Source of the DNA: Phreatobacter oligotrophus | GTDB taxonomy: Bacteria; Pseudomonadota; Alphaproteobacteria; Rhizobiales; Phreatobacteraceae | Length of the DNA: 64,000 bases | Assembly (NCBI RefSeq): GCF_003046185.1 | Contig: NZ_PZZL01000006.1 | Location: 124,001 to 188,000, forward strand | Direction of reading: 5' to 3' | Part shown: positions 34,125-42,850 of the stretch, piece after piece | Layout: each line of letters starts with the position of its first letter | Position numbering within the stretch: position 1 is the first letter of the stretch | Translations under genes and position numbers: made by a program | The notes under the pieces: generated by a model | The model's input: the letters and a program-made list of their open reading frames with translations, nothing else | The model's database searches: none | What the model was told of the DNA's origin: nothing

Positions 34125-34367
34125 TCAGTCCGAACTCGGAAGGCGGCGCATCGTGAACTCGATGCGGCCGTCTTCCAATTCGCGCCAGAACTCGACCTCG
34201 GTCAGGTAGGCGGCCTTCGGGAAGCGATCCAGGATCTCGCGGGCCTTGATCCGCGCCGCCTCGCGCGGCAGCACGAATGTCTCGCGCTTCCACCCATCGG
34301 ACGCCTGCTCGCGGGCGCCGGGCGCACGGCGGACGGCATCAAAGGGCCTGTTCCTGTCCGACCTCAT
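34125..34367 (-). CDS. Small conserved-looking protein of unknown function
   Basis: An 80-aa protein with a basic, disordered first 25 residues. The compact domain following it reads ETFVLPREAARIKAREIL, then FPKAAYLTEVEFWRELEDG and IEFTMRRL. This alternation of one helix and two or three strands suggests a small alpha/beta fold. It lies between the DUF2158 gene (convergent) and the FeeM-like gene (upstream, same strand, 16 bases), so it may be the second gene of a FeeM operon. Confidence 0.6.
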   Translation of the reverse strand: MRSDRNRPFDAVRRAPGAREQASDGWKRETFVLPREAARIKAREILDRFPKAAYLTEVEFWRELEDGRIEFTMRRLPSSD

Positions 34368-34383
34368 CGCCCGCCTCCCCGGC

Positions 34384-35163
34384 TCAGGCCGCCGCGGCAG
34401 CCTCCAGCGCTTCGCCCGTCATCGGCACTGCCATGCTCCGCTCGGGGCGGGGACCGAAGAGCCGGTCCTGCTCCTCGCGGGTGGAGGTCATGAACGGATA
34501 GCGATCATAGACACGCTGCCGCATCAGAGGGAAGGACACGCCCATCAGGTTGATGGGGTTCTTCAGGTTCGGGTAGAGCCGCGGCTCGCCGACCGGTTCC
34601 ATGAACAGCAGGCGCTTGTAGAAGGCGCGATGCTCGGTGCGGACCGTCGCCAGCGCATAGTCGGCCTCGGCATATTCGGCCGCCAGCATGCCCATGCGCA
34701 CGGTGGCATAGGCGAGGCCCGGATGGATCCGCGACAGCTCCTGGTCGACGACGAAGCGCGTCGGATCGACGATCACCTCGCCCCGCGCAATGCGCGGCCC
34801 GAGCACATCCCCGAACACCGAGAGAGCCGGCGCGATGGGGTGAGCGGGGCTTGCGACATGAACGCGGATGGAACTCGCCAGAACACCGTCGAGATGCAGC
34901 CCGAAGATGAAGACATTCGGCGCATCGTCGAAGTCGTCTGCGAAGAGGCCCGTCTCATTGGGAAGGATCGCGCCCTCCCGGAGGTAGCAGTCGTAGCGCA
35001 GGCGGAACACCGCCTCACGCTCGGCGGCGGTCACCACCCGCCGGTAATCCACACGCCGCACCAGATCTGCGACATTGCGGGAGAACGAACTTTCGGCGTT
35101 AACCGTAATCATCTGAACAACCCCGCGAGTCTGTCGAATGGCAGCCCGTTTGAGCAGAGACAT
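34384..35163 (-). CDS. N-acyl amino acid synthase, FeeM-type GNAT-fold protein
   Basis: A 259-aa protein of the FeeM/LuxI-like acyltransferase fold. Recognition rests on VFRLRYDCYLREGAI, FADDFDDAPNVFIFGLH, the strand VLASSIRVHV, EVIVDPTRFVVDQ and the helix YATVRMGMLAAEYAEADYALATVR. FeeM enzymes condense acyl-ACP with an amino acid such as tyrosine to give long-chain N-acyl amino acids that act as signals, surfactants or lipid precursors. A second start (35112) is possible. The 90 bases upstream hold two perfect inverted repeats and a perfect CtrA box. Acyl and amino acid specificity is unknown. Confidence 0.82.
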   Translation of the reverse strand: MSLLKRAAIRQTRGVVQMITVNAESSFSRNVADLVRRVDYRRVVTAAEREAVFRLRYDCYLREGAILPNETGLFADDFDDAPNVFIFGLHLDGVLASSIRVHVASPAHPIAPALSVFGDVLGPRIARGEVIVDPTRFVVDQELSRIHPGLAYATVRMGMLAAEYAEADYALATVRTEHRAFYKRLLFMEPVGEPRLYPNLKNPINLMGVSFPLMRQRVYDRYPFMTSTREEQDRLFGPRPERSMAVPMTGEALEAAAAA

Positions 35164-35176
35164 TGTTCATGGTTTT

Positions 35177-35202
35177 TTAACCAATGGAAAGCGGTTGGTT
35201 AA
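35177..35202. promoter_or_regulatory. Perfect inverted repeat TTAACCAA-N10-TTGGTTAA
   Basis: Eight-base arms, beginning 14 bases upstream of the FeeM-like start codon. Its right arm overlaps the CtrA-type box. The position fits a repressor or autoregulatory operator. Confidence 0.5.
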
Positions 35203-35213
35203 ATCATCGTTAA
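35199..35213 (-). promoter_or_regulatory. Perfect CtrA-type box TTAACGATGATTTAACC
   Basis: On the minus strand, TTAA-N7-TTAACC stands 36 bases upstream of the FeeM-like start. It shares four bases with the adjacent inverted repeat. Confidence 0.6.
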
Positions 35214-35538
35214 CGCGCCCAGGTAAAAACGGTCAGATACAATGACCGTTATCATCATACCTCCGTTATTGCTTCGCTGCGCTGCACAGCGGGGCCGGCC
35301 CCCTCGCGGAGCGGCGTCAGGCCATCGACATGAGGGCAGGAAGCTGGCTGTCGCCGCCGTTTTGGGGCGCCATCTGCGGCCAGGGGAGCATCTGGCCGGA
35401 TCGAGGAGGGAGAAGCGGGCGGCTCATGTCCCGGCACCGCACCGATCTCCGGGAGCGGCCACGCCGCGTCATTGTGCAGCACGGGATGAATACGGATGCC
35501 GCTGGGGCATGCCGCTACGGAAGTAATAAGGGCGCGTT
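35214..35538. promoter_or_regulatory. Gap between the FeeM-like and GGDEF-EAL genes
   Basis: Apart from the inverted repeat at 35228-35250 I see no feature. The frames in this gap (35242-35526 plus, 35255-35482 minus) have low-complexity, Arg-rich translations and no ribosome sites, so I do not call genes. Confidence 0.4.
35228..35250. promoter_or_regulatory. Perfect inverted repeat AACGGTCA-N7-TGACCGTT
   Basis: Eight-base arms 65-87 bases upstream of the FeeM-like start codon. The 23-base dyad has the size of LuxR- or TetR-type operators. No such regulator gene is adjacent. Confidence 0.5.
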
Positions 35539-37851
35539 TTACGCAGCCTTGGTGAGTAGATCCTTGGCGGTCCGGCCCATCATCGCCCTGACCTGCGCAT
35601 CGGGCACGGCGGGGCTCAGGATGAAGCCCTGGATCTCCGTCACGACACCCGCAGCATCGATCATCTTGAGCTGCTCGTGGGTCTCCACGCCCTCCACCAC
35701 GACGGCGAGGCCAAGTTCCGCGCCGAGGCGGGTGACGCCGCGCAGCAGCTTGGCGGCCTTGCGGTCGGTGGTGATCGGCCGGACGAAGGACCGGTCGATC
35801 TTGACCTTGTCGATCGGGAACTTGTGGAGATAGCTGAGGCTCGAATAGCCCGTGCCGAAATCATCCAGCGATACGCGCACGCCCATCGCCTTCAGCCGCT
35901 CGAGCGTCTCGAGCACGGGGGCCGAGTCCTTCAGCAGCAGCGTCTCGGTGATCTCAAGCTCCAGGCGTGAGGGGTCGAGCCCGCTGATGCTCAGCGCCTC
36001 GGCCACCACCGCGACCACGTCGTCGCGCTCGAACTGCACCGAGGAGAGGTTCACCGCGACGCGGACCCCGTCCGGCCACCCGGCACAGGCGAGGCAGGCC
36101 TTGCGCATGACCTGGCGGCCCATCTCGAGGACGAGGCCGGTCTCTTCGGCCACGGGTATGAATTCGGCCGGCGAGATCATGCCGCGGACCGGGTGGGGCC
36201 AGCGCACCAGCGCCTCGCAGGTGGTGACGCTGAGCGTCTTGAGGTTCAAAAGCGGCTGGAAATAGACGGCCAGTTCGTCGTTCTGCAGCGCCCGGCGCAG
36301 GTCCATCTCGATGGCGCGACGGGCCTGGGCGCGACGGTCCATCTCTTCTTCGTAGAAATGCAGCATGCCGCGGCCGCCGGCCTTGGCGCGGGCGAGCGCC
36401 ATGTCGGCGCTCTTGAGGAGCTGGTCGGCATCGGTGCCGTCGCGCGGCGCGAGGGCAATGCCGACGGAGGCGCCGCAGGCAATGGCCTTGCCCTCGACCT
36501 GCACGATATCGCCGACGGTCTCGATGACCCGGCCGGCGAGCGAGATGACATCGTGCTCGCTGCGGGCTCCGGTCTGCAGGATGACGAATTCGTCGGCGCT
36601 GAAGCGGGCGACCACGTCGTTCTCGCCGACGGTGAAGCGCAGCCGGTCCGCGACCTCGATCAGCACCGCATCGCCCATGCTGTGGCCGAGCGTGTCGTTG
36701 ATCTGCTGGAAATTGTCGAGGTCGACGAAGAGGACGGCCAGCATGTCGTCGCCGTTCATCATCGCCAGCGCCGCCTCCAGCCGCTCCTGGTAGAGCGAGC
36801 GGTTCGGCAGGCCGGTCAGCGCGTCATGGCGGGCCATGTGGGCGATGCGGGCCTCGGTGCGGCGCTTCTCCGTGATGTCCTCGATGGCAACGACCAGCCC
36901 GCCCGACTCCATCGGCTGGAAGGTCATGTCGACATTGCGGTCGCCGGCGGTGACCTCGAGCTGGCTGCTGGCGAGATCGCCGCGCCGCGTGCCGACCGCC
37001 TCGATGATGCGGCCACCATCGCGCTCCGACAGGAGGCCGAGTTCGACATAGGCCGCGATGATCGCCTCGCAGCGCGAGCGGGTGGTGATGGTCTCGGGAT
37101 CGATGGGGAGGATCTCGCTCCAGCGACGGTTGACGACCAGCACCCGGCCATCGGCATCGAACATGGCGAGGCCATGCGGCATGTTATTGAGCGCCGTGTC
37201 GAAGCGGTCGGCCAGCAGCGAAACGTCGCGCTTGGCGATGATGGCATTGAGCAGGATGTCGCGCAGGCGCCGGGCGATGCTGCGCACGCTGGCGAAGAAC
37301 GGCACCGCGAAGCAGGCGAGGATCAGGTAGTCCCAGTTGCCGGTCATCACCATGCCGAGCACCAGCGGCGCGCACAGCAGGGCGATCTGGTTGTCGACGA
37401 AGGGACCGTTGGCGAAGTTCCGCCCGCCGACGCCGACCATGTAGGACAGTGCCACGGCCACGCAGAAGAGATGCGCGCTCGGCAGCGTCGTCAGCACGAA
37501 GCAGGCGAGGCACCACAGGCCGATGGTGAAAACCAGGAGATTGGCGCCAATCGTGTACTCGCGCTCCCAGCGCCGCGCCTGTTCGGCGCTGCGGACATCA
37601 CGGCGTTCCCGCCGGTAGGCGCGCATGCGCAAGACGCGCCCCGCAGCGATGAGGACGATGGCGAAGGGAAAGCCGACGAGGATGGGATTGCCGGTGAGGA
37701 CGGCGACGTAAACGGTGCCGGCGAGGGCGGCGAGCACGCCGAGGAGCAGCGAGCGCACGTCCTCGTACAGCGCATCGACCATCGAGACATACACCTCGAC
37801 CGGCAACTCGCGCGCTGTGTTCTCAGGACCGTTGCGGGTGACGCTCACCAT
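35539..37851 (-). CDS. Membrane GGDEF-EAL protein with degenerate GGDEF site
   Basis: A 770-aa c-di-GMP protein. About five or six N-terminal membrane spans (residues 35-190) come first. A PAS-like domain follows (FDTALNNMPHGLAMFDADGRV, about 215-330), then GGDEF (about 340-500) and EAL (about 515-760). The GGDEF motif reads F-S-A-D-E-F with D420, so both glycines are lost and cyclase activity is unlikely. The EAL site is intact: E546 in EALVRW, then DDFGTGYSSL and KIDRSFV, and EGVE. It should therefore act mainly as a phosphodiesterase, perhaps tuned by GTP binding to the GGDEF domain. Confidence 0.92.
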   Translation of the reverse strand: MVSVTRNGPENTARELPVEVYVSMVDALYEDVRSLLLGVLAALAGTVYVAVLTGNPILVGFPFAIVLIAAGRVLRMRAYRRERRDVRSAEQARRWEREYTIGANLLVFTIGLWCLACFVLTTLPSAHLFCVAVALSYMVGVGGRNFANGPFVDNQIALLCAPLVLGMVMTGNWDYLILACFAVPFFASVRSIARRLRDILLNAIIAKRDVSLLADRFDTALNNMPHGLAMFDADGRVLVVNRRWSEILPIDPETITTRSRCEAIIAAYVELGLLSERDGGRIIEAVGTRRGDLASSQLEVTAGDRNVDMTFQPMESGGLVVAIEDITEKRRTEARIAHMARHDALTGLPNRSLYQERLEAALAMMNGDDMLAVLFVDLDNFQQINDTLGHSMGDAVLIEVADRLRFTVGENDVVARFSADEFVILQTGARSEHDVISLAGRVIETVGDIVQVEGKAIACGASVGIALAPRDGTDADQLLKSADMALARAKAGGRGMLHFYEEEMDRRAQARRAIEMDLRRALQNDELAVYFQPLLNLKTLSVTTCEALVRWPHPVRGMISPAEFIPVAEETGLVLEMGRQVMRKACLACAGWPDGVRVAVNLSSVQFERDDVVAVVAEALSISGLDPSRLELEITETLLLKDSAPVLETLERLKAMGVRVSLDDFGTGYSSLSYLHKFPIDKVKIDRSFVRPITTDRKAAKLLRGVTRLGAELGLAVVVEGVETHEQLKMIDAAGVVTEIQGFILSPAVPDAQVRAMMGRTAKDLLTKAA

Positions 37852-37918
37852 CTCGTCAGATTAAGCCATGGGGCCTCTCCGGACGGAGCGGCGGACGTAT
37901 TGATCCAACCAAAAAAAA

Positions 37919-37954
37919 CTTGCCCATCAATTAATTGGCGCAAGATGGTTGCGC
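37919..37954. promoter_or_regulatory. Palindromic upstream region of the GGDEF-EAL gene
   Basis: It contains the ten-base palindrome CAATTAATTG (37928-37937) and the inverted repeat GCGCAA-N5-TTGCGC (37938-37954), about 70-100 bases before the start codon. An operator role is inferred. Confidence 0.3.
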
Positions 37955-37990
37955 ATATCGGCCACGCAATTATCGGCCGTTCGGTGGGGG

Positions 37991-39241
37991 TCAGCCGCAG
38001 TCCGCCGCGAGAGCCGCCGCCGTGATCGCCTCGACACTCGCCCGATCGGTGGGGAAGTCAGCGGCGATCCAGCGCTCGCGCACGGCCGACAGGACACGGC
38101 CGACGGCAGGGCCCGCCGCGACCCCGCGGCGCATCAGGTCGTCGCCGGAAACGGGAAGGCTCGGGGCCTTCCAGCGGTCCGGAAGGGTCAGCAGTTGCAA
38201 CCAGGCTGCGTCATCGGCAGGGGCGCCGGACCGGGCGAAGCCCACCATGGCGCGGTCGCCATAGCCGCGTGGCCCGGTGGCCGCCAAGAGGGCCTTGGCG
38301 GCGATGGCGCCGGCGGCCGGATCGGGCTGGCGCCAGCCGTGGCCGATGCCCTCAAGGCGGCGGAACTCGGCATTGGAGAGGGCAAGGCGCTCGCGCAGGC
38401 GGATGGCGTCCTCGCGCGTCAGCACTGCCAGCGCGGCCATGCGGCGCACCGGGTCGGCGGCAAGGCCGAGGCTTGCCTCGATGGCGGCGAGGCGCTGGAC
38501 GGTGGCCGCCATCGGCACGCCTCCGAGGATGCGGTCGAGCAGGCCGCAATCGGCCATGGCCTGCGCGCCCTCCGCCGCCCGCGGGGCAACGAGGAGCTTC
38601 ATGAGTTCCGCGCGCACGCGCTCGCGCGACAGGTCCGCGACGCCCGCGCGCTCGGCGATCGCGGCGGCGCGCGCCTCCCCGTCCAGCGCGCCCGCGCCAT
38701 AGGTCGCGTGGAACCGGAACAGCCGGAGGATGCGCAGGCGGTCCTCGCGCACCCGCGCGACCGCTTCCCCGATGAACCGCACGATCCCACGCGCGAGATC
38801 CGCCCTCCCCCCGAACGGGTCGAAAAGCGCCCCCTCGGCCGTCAGGCTCATGGCGTTGAAGGTGAAATCCCGCCGCGCCGCGTCGGATCGCCAGTCGCGC
38901 CCGAAGCGCACGACCGCATGCCGCCCGTCGGTCGCGACATCCTCGCGCAGCGTCGTCACCTCGAAGCCGGTGCCCTCCACCACCACCGTCACCGTGCCAT
39001 GGGCGATGCCGGTCGGCACCACCTTGAAGCCCGCCTCGCGGCAGCGCGCCGCCACCACGCCCGGTTCCGCCGTCGTCGCGATGTCGACATCGCCGGGATC
39101 GAGCCCGAGGAGCCAGTTGCGCACGGCCCCGCCCACCGGCCGCGCCTCGTCGCCCGCGACACCGATCACGTCGAGCAGGCGCCTGACCGGTCCTTCCCCG
39201 AACCATGCGGGCAGCGGCGGCAGCGCCCCGGCCTCGCTCAT
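37991..39241 (-). CDS. cca: CCA tRNA nucleotidyltransferase
   Basis: A 416-aa class II nucleotidyltransferase-fold enzyme that adds or repairs the 3'-CCA end of tRNAs. The active-site motif is GGAVRNWLLG followed by DPGDVDIAT, and the RRDFTFNAM basic motif and the neck region DRLRILRLFRFHA follow. Poly(A) polymerase I cannot be fully excluded, but the length and the RRDFT-type motif fit the alphaproteobacterial CCA enzyme. It is the last gene of a five-gene unit whose members each overlap the next by 4 bases. Confidence 0.93.
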   Translation of the reverse strand: MSEAGALPPLPAWFGEGPVRRLLDVIGVAGDEARPVGGAVRNWLLGLDPGDVDIATTAEPGVVAARCREAGFKVVPTGIAHGTVTVVVEGTGFEVTTLREDVATDGRHAVVRFGRDWRSDAARRDFTFNAMSLTAEGALFDPFGGRADLARGIVRFIGEAVARVREDRLRILRLFRFHATYGAGALDGEARAAAIAERAGVADLSRERVRAELMKLLVAPRAAEGAQAMADCGLLDRILGGVPMAATVQRLAAIEASLGLAADPVRRMAALAVLTREDAIRLRERLALSNAEFRRLEGIGHGWRQPDPAAGAIAAKALLAATGPRGYGDRAMVGFARSGAPADDAAWLQLLTLPDRWKAPSLPVSGDDLMRRGVAAGPAVGRVLSAVRERWIAADFPTDRASVEAITAAALAADCG

Positions 39242-39519
39242 CGCGGCGGCTCCGGCCGGCGCGGCTGCATCTCCGCGGGGAAGAACACGCCGTTCTCGAC
39301 CCGCGCCGGGCGATAGACTACGTTGGGGTCCCGGACCTGGTAGGACAGGTGGTAGAGGAAGTAGCCGCCACCCAGAACGAGCCCGAACAGGCCGAGCCAG
39401 ACCACGGGCTGGCGGTCCCAGTGCTCCTTGAGGAACGGATTGCGCTCCTTCAGGTGCAGCCAGACGAAATAGAGCACGAAGGGCAGGACGAAGAGGGCGA
39501 GGTTGAGGGCGATCCTCAT
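39238..39519 (-). CDS. DUF6111 membrane protein
   Basis: A 93-aa protein with two membrane spans (LALFVLPFVLYFVWLHL and VVWLGLFGLVLGGGYFLYHL) and a Pro/Arg-rich C-terminus. Size, spans and its fixed place between a Nudix gene and cca match the Rhizobiales DUF6111 family, whose function is unknown. It overlaps both neighbours by 4 bases, so it should be translationally coupled. Confidence 0.85.
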   Translation of the reverse strand: MRIALNLALFVLPFVLYFVWLHLKERNPFLKEHWDRQPVVWLGLFGLVLGGGYFLYHLSYQVRDPNVVYRPARVENGVFFPAEMQPRRPEPPR

Positions 39520-40175
39520 GCCGAAGCGTCGGCGGGCGCCGCCTCGTCGAGCCGTTCCCAGAGATTGCGGATGATCCCGGCCGTGATGCCCCAGATGTAC
39601 CGCTCGCCGAAGGGCATGGCGTAGAAGTGCCGCCGCTGGCCGTTGAATTCGCGGTGCTGCTTCTGGTGGTTCGAAGGGTCCATCAGGAAGGTCAGCGGCA
39701 CCTCGAAGGCATCCGTCACCTCGCGCGGATTGAGCTCCAGCTCGAAGGGCGGATGCACCAGCGCCACCACCGGCGTGATGAAATAGCCGGTGCGCGACAG
39801 GAAGGGCAGCAGATAGCCGAGCGGCTGCACATGGGCGCGGGCAAGGCCGATCTCCTCCTCCGCCTCGCGCAAGGCTGCATCCAACGGCGTCGCATCATCC
39901 GTCTCGATCTTGCCGCCGGGAAAGGCGATCTGGCCGGAATGGTCGGGCATGTCGGAGGAGCGCTGCGTCAGCAGCATGGTCGGCTCCTCGCGCGCCACCA
40001 CCGGCACCAGCACCGCCGCGGGACGGGCCGGGCGGCCCTCGTTGACGGTGTGGTCGCCCTCGTCGAGCGGGCTGGTCGCGCCCATGCCGAACAGGTCCTG
40101 CTGCATCTGCGGCAGGTCGAGGCTCAGCCGCCGGGTGACGGCGAGGCGGAAGGCATCAGGCGAATCGGCGATCAC
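39516..40175 (-). CDS. Nudix CoA pyrophosphatase (NudL-like)
   Basis: A 219-aa Nudix hydrolase. The Nudix box (GGKIETDDATPLDAALREAEEEIGL in the protein, residues about 85-110) has all catalytic Glu residues. The upstream RPAAVLVPVVAREEPTMLLTQRS and AFPGGKIE are typical of the CoA-diphosphatase subfamily, which hydrolyses CoA and acyl-CoA. Its stop overlaps the next start by 4 bases. Confidence 0.9.
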   Translation of the reverse strand: MIADSPDAFRLAVTRRLSLDLPQMQQDLFGMGATSPLDEGDHTVNEGRPARPAAVLVPVVAREEPTMLLTQRSSDMPDHSGQIAFPGGKIETDDATPLDAALREAEEEIGLARAHVQPLGYLLPFLSRTGYFITPVVALVHPPFELELNPREVTDAFEVPLTFLMDPSNHQKQHREFNGQRRHFYAMPFGERYIWGITAGIIRNLWERLDEAAPADASA

Positions 40176-40762
40176 GTCAGTCCCTCGATCTCGACGGCAT
40201 CCACCATCGGGTAGAACGCGCCCGCCACATAGAGCCCGAACCAGTCGCGGTCACCCTGCCGCTCGATCTCCCCGAGGCTCGCGAGATCGTGAAAGAGGGC
40301 GCGAGAGACCCGCGCCCAAAGGTCGCGGCGCACCAGGACATAGGGTTTCACCCCATCCGTGCCCTCTTCCTTCTCGAAGCGGAGCGGATGGTCCTTACCG
40401 ACCTCGATCCAGTCCTCGACCTGGGTGCGGAAGGCGATGCGGCGGTCCCGCCCCTCCCCGTCCACCCGCATCTCCACCGCCGCGAAGGGCGCGTCATCGA
40501 CGGTGATGCCGATCTTTTCCACGGGGGTGACGAGGAAATAGCGCCCCTCCTCGCGCTTGATGACGGAGGAGAACAGCTTGACCAGCGGCATCCGGCCGAT
40601 GGGCGTCTTCATGTAGAACCACGTGCCATCGGCGGCGATACGAATGTCGAGATCGCCGCAATAGGGCGGATTCCACAGATGAACCGGCGCACCGCCGCCG
40701 GCCTTCTTCAAGGCTGCCGCGATCCCGTCGAGACCTTGCTGTGGTCCCCTCTGCGTCATCAC
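40172..40762 (-). CDS. DUF1285 protein
   Basis: A 196-aa cytoplasmic protein with the DUF1285 order: an N-terminal helix, VHLWNPPYCGDLDIRI and DGTWFYMKTPIGRMPLVKLFSSVIKRE. YFLVTPVEKIGITVDDAPF and a C-terminal region with RRDLWARVSRALFHDLAS complete it. The function of the family is unknown. It is the first gene of the DUF1285-Nudix-DUF6111-cca unit, and its stop codon overlaps the Nudix start. Confidence 0.88.
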   Translation of the reverse strand: MMTQRGPQQGLDGIAAALKKAGGGAPVHLWNPPYCGDLDIRIAADGTWFYMKTPIGRMPLVKLFSSVIKREEGRYFLVTPVEKIGITVDDAPFAAVEMRVDGEGRDRRIAFRTQVEDWIEVGKDHPLRFEKEEGTDGVKPYVLVRRDLWARVSRALFHDLASLGEIERQGDRDWFGLYVAGAFYPMVDAVEIEGLT

Positions 40763-40910
40763 TTCGCCACCTCACGATTGGGTGATGGCCCCTGTCTTCC
40801 GGAGCTGTTCCGGTGGACGATGCCTGTGACGAACCTAAGACTCGACTATCCCCGTCGCAACGCATGGGCCATGATGCAATGCACAGCGACGCAGCCTCGA
40901 GGGAGCGACC

Positions 40911-41912
40911 ATGACCGCCGAGACCGCCGAACGGATGGAAGACGCCATCGTCCGTGCCGCCGAGGCAACGGCCGCCCAGATCCGGACCGCGCGCGCCAAT
41001 ATCTCCACCGTGATCTTCGGCCAGCAGTCCGTCGTCGACCGGGCGCTCATCACCGTCCTGTCGGGCGGCCATGCGCTGCTTGTCGGCCTTCCCGGCCTCG
41101 CCAAGACCAAGCTCGTGGAGACCATGGGCACGGTGCTGGGCCTCGATGCCCGCCGCATCCAGTTCACGCCCGACCTCATGCCCTCCGACATCCTCGGCTC
41201 CGAGGTGCTGGAGGAGGAGGCCGGCGGCCGCCGCGCCTTCCGTTTCATCAAGGGCCCGGTCTTCGCCCAGCTGCTCATGGCGGACGAGATCAACCGCGCC
41301 TCGCCCCGCACCCAGTCGGCGCTGCTGCAGTCCATGCAGGAGCACCAGGTGACGGTGGCCGGCGAGAGCTATGAGCTTCCGCGCCCGTTCCATGTGCTCG
41401 CCACCCAGAACCCGCTGGAGCAGGAGGGCACCTATCCCCTGCCCGAGGCGCAGCTCGACCGCTTCCTCATGCAGATCGACGTCGACTATCCCGACCTCGA
41501 TGCCGAGCGGAAGATTCTCTTCGACACGACCGGTTCGGAAGGCGCCCGCGCCAAGCCGGCGCTGACCGCCGAGGACCTGATGGCGGCGCAGCGCCTCGTC
41601 CGCCGCCTGCCGGTGGGTGAATCCGTCGTGGAGGCGATTCTCCAGCTGGTCCGCTCCGCCCGTCCCGGCGCCGCCAAGGGCGAGCTCGCCTCGGCCATCG
41701 CCTGGGGGCCCGGCCCGCGCGCCTCGCAGGCCCTCATGCTGGCCGTGCGCGCCCGCGCCCTGCTCGACGGCCGCCTCGCGCCCTCCGTCGACGACGTTGT
41801 CGCTCTTGCCGAGCCCGTGCTGAAGCACCGCATGGCCCTGTCCTTCTCCGCCCGGGCCGACGGCCTGACGGTGGAGAAAGCCATCGCCGCCCTGGTCAAG
41901 CCGATCGGTTGA
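40911..41912 (+). CDS. MoxR-type AAA+ ATPase
   Basis: A 333-aa AAA+ protein with Walker A GLPGLAKTK, Walker B ADEINRASPRTQSALLQSMQE, sensor 1 ATQNPLEQEGTYPLPEAQLDRF and a C-terminal lid. MoxR ATPases act as chaperones for VWA-domain partners and maturation of envelope or metal complexes. It heads a four-gene operon with DUF58, BatA/DUF4159 and a VWA-like membrane protein and overlaps the second gene by 4 bases. This layout is characteristic of Rhizobiales, in which the specific client is unknown. Confidence 0.95.
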   Translation: MTAETAERMEDAIVRAAEATAAQIRTARANISTVIFGQQSVVDRALITVLSGGHALLVGLPGLAKTKLVETMGTVLGLDARRIQFTPDLMPSDILGSEVLEEEAGGRRAFRFIKGPVFAQLLMADEINRASPRTQSALLQSMQEHQVTVAGESYELPRPFHVLATQNPLEQEGTYPLPEAQLDRFLMQIDVDYPDLDAERKILFDTTGSEGARAKPALTAEDLMAAQRLVRRLPVGESVVEAILQLVRSARPGAAKGELASAIAWGPGPRASQALMLAVRARALLDGRLAPSVDDVVALAEPVLKHRMALSFSARADGLTVEKAIAALVKPIG

Positions 41913-42850
41913 CGCCGATGTTCGACCTCGCCAACGCCGAGAGCCGCGAGGACCATGCCAGCCGCCTGATGCGCGACGGCGAGATGCTCGCCGCCGCCCT
42001 CCCCCGGCTGGTGCTGGAGGCGCGGCGCGTGGCGGCGACGGTGGTCCATGGCCTGCACGGCCGCCGGCGCGCCGGCACCGGCGAGAATTTCTGGCAGTTC
42101 CGCCGCTTCATGAGTGGCGAGCCCGCGGCCCGCATCGACTGGCGGCGCTCGGGCCGTGACCGCACGCTCTATGTCCGCGAGCGCGAGTGGGAGGCGGCCC
42201 ATACCGTCTGGATCTGGCCGGATTGCTCGGCCTCCATGCAGTTCGTCTCGCCGCTCGCCTGGGAGACCAAGCGCGACCGCTGCCTCGTCATCGCCTTTGC
42301 GCTGGCGGAGATCATGGTGCGCGGTGGCGAGCGCGTCGGCATTCCCGGCGTGATGCGCCCGACCGCCAGCCGCGCCATCATCGACCGCATGGCGGACGCC
42401 CTGCTGGCCCTGCCCGACCTCTCCTCCGCCAACCTGCCGCCGCGCGCCCCCGTCTCGCGCCTCTCGGAGGTGGTGATCCTGTCGGACTGCCTCGTCCCGG
42501 CCGCAACCTTCGGCGAGGAGATCCGAGCCCTGGCCGCAACCGGCTCACGCGGCCATGTCCTGCAGATCAACGATCCCATCGAAGAGACCTTCCCCTACAA
42601 GGGCCGGGTCGAGTTCGAGGAGCTCGAGGACAAGCTGACCATCACCGCCGGCCGCGCCGAGACCTGGCGCGACGACTACATCGCCCGCCTTGCCGCCCAT
42701 CGCGCGGAGCTGAGACGCGGCTGCGACGCCCGCGGCTGGAGCTTCGCCGTCCACCGCACCGACCAGCCGCCGGCCACCGCCATCCTCGCCCTGCACCAGC
42801 GCATGGGCCCGGGCTCGCGCGACCTCGGACCCGGCCCGGGAGGCGCCTGA
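41909..42850 (+). CDS. DUF58 protein (MoxR partner)
   Basis: A 313-aa protein with the DUF58 signature GTGENFWQFRRFMSGEPAARIDWRRSGR followed by the VWA-like strand TVWIWPDCSASMQ, which retains a D-x-S-x-S-like MIDAS motif. It is expected to bind metal and interact with the MoxR ATPase. It lacks membrane spans and so is probably cytoplasmic. The start overlaps moxR by 4 bases and its stop shares one base with the next start. Confidence 0.92.
   Translation: MTPMFDLANAESREDHASRLMRDGEMLAAALPRLVLEARRVAATVVHGLHGRRRAGTGENFWQFRRFMSGEPAARIDWRRSGRDRTLYVREREWEAAHTVWIWPDCSASMQFVSPLAWETKRDRCLVIAFALAEIMVRGGERVGIPGVMRPTASRAIIDRMADALLALPDLSSANLPPRAPVSRLSEVVILSDCLVPAATFGEEIRALAATGSRGHVLQINDPIEETFPYKGRVEFEELEDKLTITAGRAETWRDDYIARLAAHRAELRRGCDARGWSFAVHRTDQPPATAILALHQRMGPGSRDLGPGPGGA

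Noticed and set aside
35242-35526. 94-aa frame between the FeeM-like and GGDEF-EAL genes
   Set aside because: Begins inside the inverted repeat, no ribosome site, and the translation is basic low-complexity sequence.
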